Below, one piece after another: positions 17,768-24,310 of a stretch of 27,224 nucleotides of DNA. Source of the stretch: Desulfobacula sp. Lineage in GTDB: Bacteria > Desulfobacterota > Desulfobacteria > Desulfobacterales > Desulfobacteraceae. Location of the stretch: NCBI GenBank assembly GCA_018702715.1, contig JABIYQ010000008.1:1-27224 (forward strand), in the 5' to 3' direction. The stretch's first letter is position 1, and each line of letters begins with the position of its first letter. Both the position numbers and the translations under genes were made by a program. The notes under the pieces are model-generated. The model did not search any database. It saw only the letters and a list, made by a program, of their open reading frames with translations, and had not been told where the DNA came from.

Positions 17768-17790
17768 ATGCTCAATTAATTTTTGAGCAT
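17768..17790 (-). repeat. Hairpin over the stop of the DUF5320-like gene
   Basis: ATGCTCAA (17768-17775) and TTGAGCAT (17783-17790) form a perfect eight-base stem with a seven-base AT loop. The stop codon lies in the stem. No T-run follows on the - strand, so it is not a standard terminator. It may set mRNA stability or the ratio of the first gene to the ATPases. Confidence 0.45.
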
Positions 17791-17966
17791 GCTTTTTGCC
17801 CGGTACAACAGGAAATTGCAACAACACAATTTGTCATTGAATTTTGAGCCTGATTTCTTCTCTGTTGTCTTCTTTGCCCGCATCCCGGATCAATTTTACA
17901 ATTGCCCCGTCCCCTGCCTGTTCCCAGACCTTGACTATCTGGGCCTCTTGTGTCTTTTCCCGGCAT
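17772..17966 (-). CDS. DUF5320-like small Cys-rich protein
   Basis: Small protein of 64 residues, first gene of the ORP/cooS operon. The start 'MPGKDTRGPDSQGLGTGRGRGNC' follows the DUF5320 pattern (MPxxDxxGPxGxGxxTGRGxGxC), with Cys at the expected place. The rest is Gln/Arg-rich, and the tail carries a CC pair and further cysteines, suggesting metal or Fe-S binding. GGAGG lies seven bases upstream of the ATG. DUF5320 proteins commonly sit beside NifX-fold proteins and Fe-S MinD ATPases, as here. The middle part is much shortened compared with typical members of about 100 residues, and the function is unknown. Confidence 0.8.
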   Translation of the reverse strand: MPGKDTRGPDSQGLGTGRGRGNCKIDPGCGQRRQQRRNQAQNSMTNCVVAISCCTGQKACSKIN

Positions 17967-18036
17967 ATCTTTACCCTCCTTTATTTGTCTTAATTATTTA
18001 AATTGAGAATAATCGCCATCTCATGAAAAATTGAAT

Positions 18037-18052
18037 TGCAAAGCATATGCCA
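18037..18052 (-). promoter_or_regulatory. Sigma-54 (-24/-12) promoter of ORP/cooS operon
   Basis: On the - strand the sequence reads TGGCATATGCTTTGCA, matching the consensus TGGCAC-N5-TTGCW at all invariant positions (GG at -24, GC at -12, correct spacing). Transcription should begin near 18026, giving a leader of about 60 bases before the GGAGG and ATG of the DUF5320-like gene. A sigma-54 activator gene lies directly upstream. Confidence 0.85.
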
Positions 18053-18144
18053 TTGAATTAAAAATTTTATTTAAAAAAATAATCCATAAATTCAGTTGGT
18101 TATAAAATTCAAATTTGGGCCATGAAAAAACCAAAAAGAAAAAG

Positions 18145-18160
18145 GTCGCATGGATGCGAC
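18145..18160 (-). promoter_or_regulatory. Promoter-proximal activator site (palindrome)
   Basis: GTCGCAT-GG-ATGCGAC has perfect seven-base arms and contains the octamer ATGGATGC (18150-18157). It lies about 100 bp upstream of the -24 element, the usual distance for an enhancer-binding protein site. The shared octamer links it to the distal pair at 18214-18256. Binding by the adjacent activator is inferred. Confidence 0.6.
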
Positions 18161-18213
18161 ACGCTCATTGCAAAATAAAAACTGTAAAATTTGAAGAGTG
18201 ATTTAGGGAAAAA

Positions 18214-18256
18214 GCATCCATAGTATTTCCTGAACGAATAAAATTACCATGGATGC
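18214..18256 (-). promoter_or_regulatory. Distal activator site pair (inverted ATGGATGC repeats)
   Basis: GCATCCATAGTA (18214-18225) and TACCATGGATGC (18245-18256) are inverted copies agreeing at 11 of 12 positions, about three helical turns apart centre to centre. Both hold the same octamer as the proximal palindrome. They lie 160-205 bp upstream of the sigma-54 promoter, just past the activator gene, as expected for a cooperative upstream activating sequence. Confidence 0.6.
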
Positions 18257-18308
18257 AGAAAGGATATAACAAATTATAATTGGAGGATAAAAATTTTGTT
18301 TTGTTCTT

Positions 18309-19679
18309 TTAATCAGTGCTGTTTTTTGGTGGATTAAGGCCGAGCCTTTTCATCCTCCTGAAAAGTGTACTTTTGTGTATACCCAGAGTATTTGCAGCAG
18401 CCTGTCTTTTATATTTGTTTTCTTTCAAAGCATTCAAAATAGTTTTAGCCTGGGCATTTTTTACCAAAAATTCCGGATCATTATTTTCAATAACCTGATC
18501 TTGCGATAGCCACAATTTTGAAGGCAGGTGTTCATGGCTTATAATACCTGTGGAACAGAGTACAAAAGCATATTCAATTATATTTTCAAGTTCCCTGATA
18601 TTACCGGGAAAATTATGCATCATAAATATTTGCAATACTTCAGGATCAATGCCTTGTACAGATTTGCCTTTAATACGGTTTAATTTTTGTATAAACAAAT
18701 CCACAAGAAGGGGAAGATCCTCCATTCGATTTCTAAGTGGCGGTAATCTCAGCCCCACGACATTGATTCGATAAAAAAGATCTTGTCTGAATTTATCAAC
18801 TGCCACAAGGTCAGCTAAGTCTTTATTTGTTGCAGCAATAATCCGGATATCAGTCTTGATTATTTTTGTTGCTCCTAAAGGCTGAATTTCACGCTCCTGA
18901 ATCACTCTTAACATTCTAACCTGGAATGCTGCGCTGGTCTCCCCAATTTCGTCAAGAAAAATGGTGCCACCTTCGGCAAGGGCGAAATGTCCTGGTTTGT
19001 CTTTTGTGGCACCTGTAAATGCACCAGCCATATGCCCGAAAAGTTCTGATTCAAGTAGGGTATCAGGCAGAGCTCCACAATTAATAGCAATAAATGGTTT
19101 GTCTTTTCTATCACTCAAATTATGGATAGCTTTTGCCATAATCTCTTTACCGGTTCCTGTTTCTCCTTCAAGTAAAACAGAACTGTCGCTTTTAGCAATT
19201 TGAGGAAGAATCTTGAAAATTTTTTTCATGGATGGACTTTGACTTGCCATATTCTCTATTTGAAATTGATTGGAAAGTTCCTTTCTCAATTCTTCAACAA
19301 GAGAATGATCTCTAAACACCTCAACACCTCCAATAATTTTACCCTTTTTATCGATTAATAAAGATGTAGAGGTGGTTATTGGGACCCGTTTTTTTTTGCT
19401 GTTGATAATATAACCGGATGTGTTCATGAAAGACTTGCCCTTGTCCATGGTTTTTTTAAGGGCACAATCTCTTTCACACATATTTGAACGAAAAATATCC
19501 CAGCAATATTTTCCAATGGCCTCTTTTCTTTGAATACCGGTTATTTTTTCCGCTGCATTATTAAATGAAGTGATCTTCCAGTCATTGTCTATGGTAAAAA
19601 CACCATCGGAAATACTTTCTAAAATAATTTCAGTGGTATCTTGATTTATTATTGAATCGCCCATATTTTTTAATTTCAT
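18309..19679 (-). CDS. Sigma-54-dependent activator (PAS-AAA+-Fis), ORP type
   Basis: Enhancer-binding transcription activator of 456 residues. An N-terminal PAS domain (about 15-130) carries C59 and a C68-x3-C72 pair, hinting at redox or Fe-S sensing. The AAA+ domain has Walker A GETGTGKE (172-179), the sigma-54 contact loop GAFTGA (219-224) and Walker B GGTIFLDE (237-244). The C-terminal Fis-type helix-turn-helix is seen as 'RQAAANTLGIHKSTLFRRM' near 425. There is no response-regulator receiver domain, so the PAS domain is the likely input. It lies directly upstream of the sigma-54 promoter and its repeat sites, in the same direction as the operon, and parallels the activator gene of the Desulfovibrio orp locus. 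The start at 19679 has no clear ribosome binding site; Met6 is an alternative. Confidence 0.93.
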   Translation of the reverse strand: MKLKNMGDSIINQDTTEIILESISDGVFTIDNDWKITSFNNAAEKITGIQRKEAIGKYCWDIFRSNMCERDCALKKTMDKGKSFMNTSGYIINSKKKRVPITTSTSLLIDKKGKIIGGVEVFRDHSLVEELRKELSNQFQIENMASQSPSMKKIFKILPQIAKSDSSVLLEGETGTGKEIMAKAIHNLSDRKDKPFIAINCGALPDTLLESELFGHMAGAFTGATKDKPGHFALAEGGTIFLDEIGETSAAFQVRMLRVIQEREIQPLGATKIIKTDIRIIAATNKDLADLVAVDKFRQDLFYRINVVGLRLPPLRNRMEDLPLLVDLFIQKLNRIKGKSVQGIDPEVLQIFMMHNFPGNIRELENIIEYAFVLCSTGIISHEHLPSKLWLSQDQVIENNDPEFLVKNAQAKTILNALKENKYKRQAAANTLGIHKSTLFRRMKRLGLNPPKNSTD

Positions 19680-19925
19680 ATATTATTTTAAATATCAGTA
19701 AATGTTCATGGTTCACTATTATTTTATCCCTGCTGATATCATATATTTATTTGATTTAAAACAACACCTTTAATCTCTTCGTGAACTATTATACAAATCA
19801 GAAAAGATTTTTTTCTTGAATACCAATATAAAATACCAAGCCCTCTCTTTTAAATTTGAATAAAAACCTGTTGACAAACAAACCAAATTTTCTTTGCAAT
19901 TTATAACGAAAAGCTATAACATAGG

Positions 19926-19953
19926 TTGACAAATAAGGGTCTTCAGTTATACT
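19926..19953 (+). promoter_or_regulatory. Sigma-70 promoter of selC
   Basis: TTGACA (19926-19931) and TATACT (19948-19953) are separated by 16 bases, and the start of transcription would fall roughly 15 bases before the tRNA. The match is near consensus and fits constitutive tRNA expression. Confidence 0.65.
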
Positions 19954-19974
19954 GCTTTTTCTTTATTTTGATGC

Positions 19975-20072
19975 GGAAGTGCGCGGCTCACTGGTGGGGC
20001 CCTCGGACTTCAAATCCGATGTGGGGCGTTAATACCGTCCCGGGTGGGTTCGATTCCCATGCACTTCCGCCA
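19975..20072 (+). tRNA. selC: tRNA-Sec (anticodon TCA)
   Basis: Selenocysteine-inserting tRNA of 98 bases including encoded CCA. The eight-base acceptor stem GGAAGTGC pairs with GCACTTCC, and the discriminator is G, as in other tRNA-Sec. The anticodon arm TCGGA-CTTCAAA-TCCGA exposes TCA (20010-20012), which reads UGA. A long variable arm (about 20020-20042, GGGGCGTTAATACCGTCCC) and a five-pair T-stem with GTTCGAT-type loop follow. The eight-pair acceptor and long extra arm are the tRNA-Sec hallmarks. It implies SelA, SelB, SelD and selenoproteins elsewhere in the genome; none of the genes in this window shows an in-frame UGA. Confidence 0.97.
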
Positions 20073-20420
20073 TTTATACTATCAATTCAATGACTTACCT
20101 TTTTGGATCTCCCGATAATTCCCGATAGTATTATTAAAAACAACCGAGAAATATGTTTAGGTTTTCACAAACTTTTCTGAAATTCTAAATAATGAACAGA
20201 AAATATACTGTTGTGTTAATTTTCAATTCAATTTTTATTAAAGCAACCTCTTTATTTGATATCTGGTTCCAGACCACCTATAAATGTGTAGAAATGGGCA
20301 GATCTTTCACTATTGATTACGGCTCTGATCAACGACAAATATTTTTTCCTGCGCATTGACTCACGTTAAATGTAACCATAGCGGTTCTATTGCCTCACGA
20401 ATAATGTTACCCAAAACATA
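20073..20420. other. Intergenic gap between selC and the rdhA cluster
   Basis: About 350 bases without a convincing gene. A + strand frame of 55 codons (20192-20359, starting MNRKYTVVLIF) and a - strand frame of 34 codons (starting MRRKKYLSLIRAV) are open, but neither has a ribosome binding site. A short direct repeat, CCCGATAATT / CCCGATAGT, lies near 20111-20128. No integrase fragment, no second copy of the selC 3' end and no clear terminator for rdhA are seen. It may be a decayed boundary of the accessory region. Confidence 0.4.
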
Positions 20421-21581
20421 TTATTTCCAAAAGTATTTCACATTTTTCCGTTTTCCATATCCCATCATATCGTCACCCCATAAAAATGCTCGGTCAAATT
20501 GACGTATGTTGTTGATACCCCATCTGACCATGTTATGTAATTTTCCTGGGGGTTTGTTAAAGGGACAGACTCTGATGCAATTGGAACAATCGGTTTTGTT
20601 GTGTGCCCAAAAATCCATACAGGTTTCGGCGTTGATGTGCCAGGTGTCTACCCCTTTGCGATTGGAAATATTATGTGGTTCATCTTTTGGTTTACCATAC
20701 ATGATACTTTTACTGGGGCATTTTTTTGCGCATTTCTCACAGACCATACAAAATTCCTTTACCCCGAATTCAATTGGCCGATCCGAAGTTAACGGCAAGT
20801 CCGTAAAAACCTTTGCCAGTCGAACCCTGGGGCCATATTCCGGTGTTATCAGCAACCCATTTCGGGCTATTTCTCCGAGTCCCGCATCAATGGCGATGGG
20901 GATGCTGCAAGCTGTATCATTCCCGCATGGGAGGGCCTGATAACCTAGTCCGCGGATATACTGTGCGAGCAGCCCGGCCGTGAATGCCATTTTCGAATAC
21001 CCAAGGCCGGTGGCAGTGGAGGCTGGACCCGAAGGAGAACACATAATTGCTTCATAATTCATTTCCACGGCAATGACAACGGCATATTTAAATTCGTCAG
21101 GAACAATGTTGGAACTTACTTTACCTCCTTCCGGGGTGATTAGGTAGGCGTGTGAGTAAAGCCATCGGCGGTCCAACTCACAGATGCCAACCAGAGAAGC
21201 ACCGAATAAAGAGGCGGCTTTTTTTACCTTTGGCGTTATGATTTCAGCCTCATCGGTGGTAATCTTCTGCCCTGGGGCAATACGGGGATAATTGAAGTTA
21301 CCATCCCAATCCCAGGCATAGAACCCTGTACGTCCACCGCGAATGCCCCGTGCATATTCCATTTCCAGCCGCCAAGCAGCGTTAGTGGCCGACATATCTG
21401 TCAGTTGATAACCGGGATTTTTCCCGGGTTTAGGCTGGATAAAATGTAATCTTTCCCTCAGGCCCTGCATGGTCGGGTCCCAGTGTGGACGCTTAAACAT
21501 TTCGTTTTTCTGGTCATATGGCTCCAACTTGCCGACAACGTGACGGCCAGCACCTTTCTCAACAAAATTTACGCTTCTCAT
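20421..21581 (-). CDS. Reductive dehalogenase, Tat-less
   Basis: Corrinoid/Fe-S enzyme that removes halogen reductively from organohalides, 386 residues, shorter than the usual 450-550. The catalytic set of PceA (Tyr246, Asn272, Arg305) is matched by Y195, N221 and R254, with identical spacings of 26 and 33. PCGNDT and 'EAGLGE/IARNGLL'-type motifs surround them. Two 4Fe-4S sites are complete: C278, C281, C284, C288 and C321, C332, C335, C339. No twin-arginine signal, no membrane segment and no rdhB anchor gene are present, so it should act in the cytoplasm, outside classical organohalide respiration. AAGGAG lies six bases before the ATG at 21581, which is why this start is used over a TTG at 21587. 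It is the last gene of the TTT/MBL/sulfatase cluster, after a 233-base gap. Confidence 0.92.
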   Translation of the reverse strand: MRSVNFVEKGAGRHVVGKLEPYDQKNEMFKRPHWDPTMQGLRERLHFIQPKPGKNPGYQLTDMSATNAAWRLEMEYARGIRGGRTGFYAWDWDGNFNYPRIAPGQKITTDEAEIITPKVKKAASLFGASLVGICELDRRWLYSHAYLITPEGGKVSSNIVPDEFKYAVVIAVEMNYEAIMCSPSGPASTATGLGYSKMAFTAGLLAQYIRGLGYQALPCGNDTACSIPIAIDAGLGEIARNGLLITPEYGPRVRLAKVFTDLPLTSDRPIEFGVKEFCMVCEKCAKKCPSKSIMYGKPKDEPHNISNRKGVDTWHINAETCMDFWAHNKTDCSNCIRVCPFNKPPGKLHNMVRWGINNIRQFDRAFLWGDDMMGYGKRKNVKYFWK

Positions 21582-21587
21582 CTTCAA

Positions 21588-21814
21588 CTCCTTAGAAAAG
21601 AATCAACAAAAGTACATACCAATGTGGATTACACCATTGACTTTGAGCTTTCCAATAATTATTTTTGCTTTTCCCCAAGTGGCGTCTTTCACCCCATCAA
21701 TGTCAACAAAAATGGTTCCATTGCCAGTGATTGGTATTATAAATTATGACGCTATTTCAATATCTCCGATACTTCTTTTCAAACAGAGAAATCGGTTTTA
21801 ATGGGATTTTTGAT
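21588..21814 (-). other. Gap with coding-like frames, possible gene remnant
   Basis: Between sulfatase and rdhA lie about 230 bases. On the - strand 21603-21743 is open for 46 codons and looks protein-like (contains GNGTIFVDIDGVKDATWGKA) but lacks a start codon and follows a stop. On the + strand an overlapping frame ends at 21749 with FSPSGVFHPINVNKNGS. Only one can have been coding, and neither is recognised. A decayed gene lost between the two enzymes is a plausible reading. Confidence 0.3.
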
Positions 21815-23254
21815 TTATTCACTTTCTTGCCCTGGTGCCGGTGTAGCTCCCATAGCACCCATACGCAAAGCTTTTTTTCTTCCACCAAATTTCTTGATCA
21901 ACTTATCTTGATCTGCTTTGGCTTTAGCGTCAACTGCTTCAGGATCGAGATGTTGCCGAAGTTCTTTTTCAAGCATTTTCAAAACAGATGCATAACCATC
22001 GTCCTTAGCAAGATCGACTGTTTCTTCAGGATCATTTTCAAGGTCAAAGAGCTCTGGTGGCAATCCAACGTAGTAATGATATTTAAATCGACCTTTTCGA
22101 AGCATAAAAGCTCCAGAGATAGATCCAACCGCATGATATTCACTCAGCACAACCCGCTCAGAATTTTCAGGCTCATTCATCAATTCAAAAAGGGACTTAC
22201 CGGGCAGCTTTTGTTCCTCTTCTTGCAGAGAAATACCAACTCCCTGCAAGATAGTTGGGTAGCAGTCAACCAAACTGACTGGGGTCTTGCAGCTTTGTCC
22301 CCGTGGGACCTGCGGGCCAGCTATGATCATGGGGATTTTCGTACTCTCTTCATACAGATTGGACTTGCCCCACAACCCACGGGCACCGAGATTATCGCCA
22401 TGATCACTGGTATAGATGACACGAGTTGAATCCGCCAAGCCGTAATCTTCTAACGCGTCAAGTATCAATCCTATCTGTGAGTCCATAAACGTACACAAAC
22501 CATAGTATGCCCGCCTTGCCAATTGTCTTTCTTCATCGTCAGCAAAAAGATTTTCCTGTGCCATAAAATGTTCCTGAGCCTGAATCCAGGGATGATGCTG
22601 GTACCCGTCACGAGGATGCAGTTTGCGTGGGGGCAGGCAATCTTCAGGGTAGAGATCCAGGTATTCTCTGGGAACGACCAAAGGAAAATGAGGTGCTGCT
22701 AATCCAACATATAACATCCAGTGTTTTTCTTTTTCATGTTGTTTCAGCCACTTACAGGCCTCATTTGCTGATTGGCGGTCATAGATATTATAATTGGATA
22801 CGCCTGGACCAATTTTGTTGAACATTCTAGGGCCACGACTTTCCGGAAGGGGGTCACGAATCGATCCCCATACTTGCCCGATACCATCATGAAGGTGCAT
22901 GGGGTTGATTTGATGGTCAAAACCAAGAGGATCTTCTTTTTTTCGATAATGTAATTTACCAATAGCTTCAACCCGATTTCCGACTTCCTGAAGGCGATGA
23001 CCCCAGCCAGGCATTTTGCCATCATACCCCATGGCATTATCCCAGTACCTATTTTCATATGTATAACGACCGGTTGCAAAGCTCGCTCGTGCAGGCACAC
23101 AAATCGGGCTGGGTGTATATGCATTGGTAAAACAGATGCCACGCTCAGCCAGACGGTCCAAACAGGGCGTTTTAACCACTGGATGACCGGAAGCACCCAT
23201 GTAACGCGGATCATGTTCATCAGACATAATCAACAATAAATTGTTTGCTTGCAT
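21815..23254 (-). CDS. Formylglycine-type sulfatase
   Basis: Type I sulfatase of the alkaline phosphatase superfamily, 479 residues, hydrolysing sulfate esters (or possibly phosphonate esters, as PehA-type relatives do). The signature C52-V-P-A-R56 with following ASFATGRY is intact, so Cys52 should be matured to formylglycine. The metal ligands include D12 in SDEHD near the N-terminus and the later TSDHGDNLG motif. The C-terminal 'FGGRKKALRMGAMG' tail is typical of this subgroup. There is no signal peptide, so it should be cytoplasmic and act after import. The ATG at 23254 is preferred because AAGGA precedes it; a longer reading to 23332 has no such support and runs through a tandem repeat. 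The maturation enzyme gene is not in the window. Confidence 0.93.
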   Translation of the reverse strand: MQANNLLLIMSDEHDPRYMGASGHPVVKTPCLDRLAERGICFTNAYTPSPICVPARASFATGRYTYENRYWDNAMGYDGKMPGWGHRLQEVGNRVEAIGKLHYRKKEDPLGFDHQINPMHLHDGIGQVWGSIRDPLPESRGPRMFNKIGPGVSNYNIYDRQSANEACKWLKQHEKEKHWMLYVGLAAPHFPLVVPREYLDLYPEDCLPPRKLHPRDGYQHHPWIQAQEHFMAQENLFADDEERQLARRAYYGLCTFMDSQIGLILDALEDYGLADSTRVIYTSDHGDNLGARGLWGKSNLYEESTKIPMIIAGPQVPRGQSCKTPVSLVDCYPTILQGVGISLQEEEQKLPGKSLFELMNEPENSERVVLSEYHAVGSISGAFMLRKGRFKYHYYVGLPPELFDLENDPEETVDLAKDDGYASVLKMLEKELRQHLDPEAVDAKAKADQDKLIKKFGGRKKALRMGAMGATPAPGQESE

Positions 23255-23282
23255 TGATTTTTTCCTTGCATTGATTTTTTTC
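23249..23282 (-). repeat. 17-bp tandem duplication of the sulfatase start region
   Basis: TTGCATTGATTTTTTCC (23249-23265) is followed directly by TTGCATTGATTTTTTTC (23266-23282). On the - strand each copy contains an ATG; the upstream ATG (ending 23271) is out of frame with the sulfatase. The duplication places the real start behind a decoy start and an A-rich Shine-Dalgarno stretch. Confidence 0.7.
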
Positions 23283-23328
23283 TTTGATGGGCTATATAAA
23301 TACTTGAATCTTATATTTCCCAACAAAA

Positions 23329-24213
23329 TCATGCCAGATCAAGGGTTAGAAATTCTTCACCAAAAATAATTTCACCTTTATAGACGGCTGCTATATCCGC
23401 GATTGCTTTTTCCTTGGAGCCCGGCAGTGAAAGGTTTGGCCCTTGGTGGGTGATCACCAAACGCTGAACACCTGCCTTATTTGCCATCTCAGCCGCATCA
23501 AGAGTGCCGCAGAATCCGGACCGCAGTATAGATGCCATATTTTCTTGATGATCCCATACATTGACGACAAGTGTAGTCGCATCCCGGGCCAATTTTTCCA
23601 CAAGTTCATGCCGTCCGGTATCACCCGTGAATACTACTGATCCTTTATCCCATTCAACCCGATATGCCAGACAATCCATCATGGGTTGAAGATGAATTGC
23701 TTTTCCTACAGTTACCCGGCAATTCTTGGTAGTGATCGATGAACCATAAGATATATCTTTAACATCAAATTGGGGTTTGGGCCGAGGCACTATTCCCCCC
23801 CTGGCAGCGTAAACTTCCTGGCTGGCCGGATGCTCCACCCTTACTTTCCAATCATCCACAAATGCTCCCTCGGGCCCGATGAGCCGATGCGTAATTAATT
23901 CTGTGGGCGGCGGCCCGTAGACTTGAAGCCGGGGTATCCCATTTTTTTCATGATCCCAACGGCACAAAAGAAAACAGGGATAGTCAATATTATGATCGTA
24001 GTGATGGTGGGTGAAAAATAAATGGCTGATATCGGTCGGAGCAAGCCCGGCACATTTCATCTTATATGTTGATGCAGGGCCGCAATCGAACATCAGGTAT
24101 TCGTCATTGACTTGGAGAATAAAGCAGCTGCCGAAACGTTCTGGAGTGGGTGTTGGTGTTCCACAACCGATTAGAAATAGTTTGGCCTTTGTTTGTGATT
24201 TGCTGAGTGACAT
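23329..24213 (-). CDS. RNase Z/AtsA-like MBL-fold metallo-hydrolase
   Basis: Metallo-beta-lactamase-fold hydrolase of 294 residues, cytoplasmic, in the RNase Z/ElaC branch. This branch also holds the zinc arylsulfatase AtsA of Pseudoalteromonas. The metal motif THHHYDHN (H69, H71, D73, H74) is intact, preceded by FDCGPAS near 42-48. FTGDTGRHE supplies the bridging Asp and VITHQGP the last His. As it lies between a TTT transporter and a sulfatase, a catabolic ester hydrolase or second sulfatase is more likely than tRNA processing. The ATG at 24213 is chosen because GAGGAAAACA stands directly before it; a longer start at 24225 lacks one. It begins 97 bases after tctA and ends 74 bases before the sulfatase. 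Confidence 0.88.
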   Translation of the reverse strand: MSLSKSQTKAKLFLIGCGTPTPTPERFGSCFILQVNDEYLMFDCGPASTYKMKCAGLAPTDISHLFFTHHHYDHNIDYPCFLLCRWDHEKNGIPRLQVYGPPPTELITHRLIGPEGAFVDDWKVRVEHPASQEVYAARGGIVPRPKPQFDVKDISYGSSITTKNCRVTVGKAIHLQPMMDCLAYRVEWDKGSVVFTGDTGRHELVEKLARDATTLVVNVWDHQENMASILRSGFCGTLDAAEMANKAGVQRLVITHQGPNLSLPGSKEKAIADIAAVYKGEIIFGEEFLTLDLA

Positions 24214-24310
24214 TGTTTTCCTCATGACTGAATTGTAGCATCAGTTTTTTAAATTTTATTTTGCTTTTTGTACTTTGTTAGGTTTTATAAGAATTGCGAT
24301 TTCCTTTTTA

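Noticed and set aside
17733..17774. Possible selenocysteine read-through at the UGA ending the DUF5320-like gene, prompted by the nearby selC.
   Set aside because: The frame continues for only 13 codons, and the hairpin overlaps the UGA instead of lying just downstream as a bacterial SECIS does.
21483..21749. 88-codon + strand frame overlapping the start of rdhA.
   Set aside because: Its first half is antisense to the rdhA start and ribosome binding site; only its last part is unexplained and is listed as a possible remnant.
21746..22429. 227-codon + strand open frame opposite the sulfatase.
   Set aside because: The - strand frame carries the full sulfatase signature; the + strand frame is compositionally a shadow.
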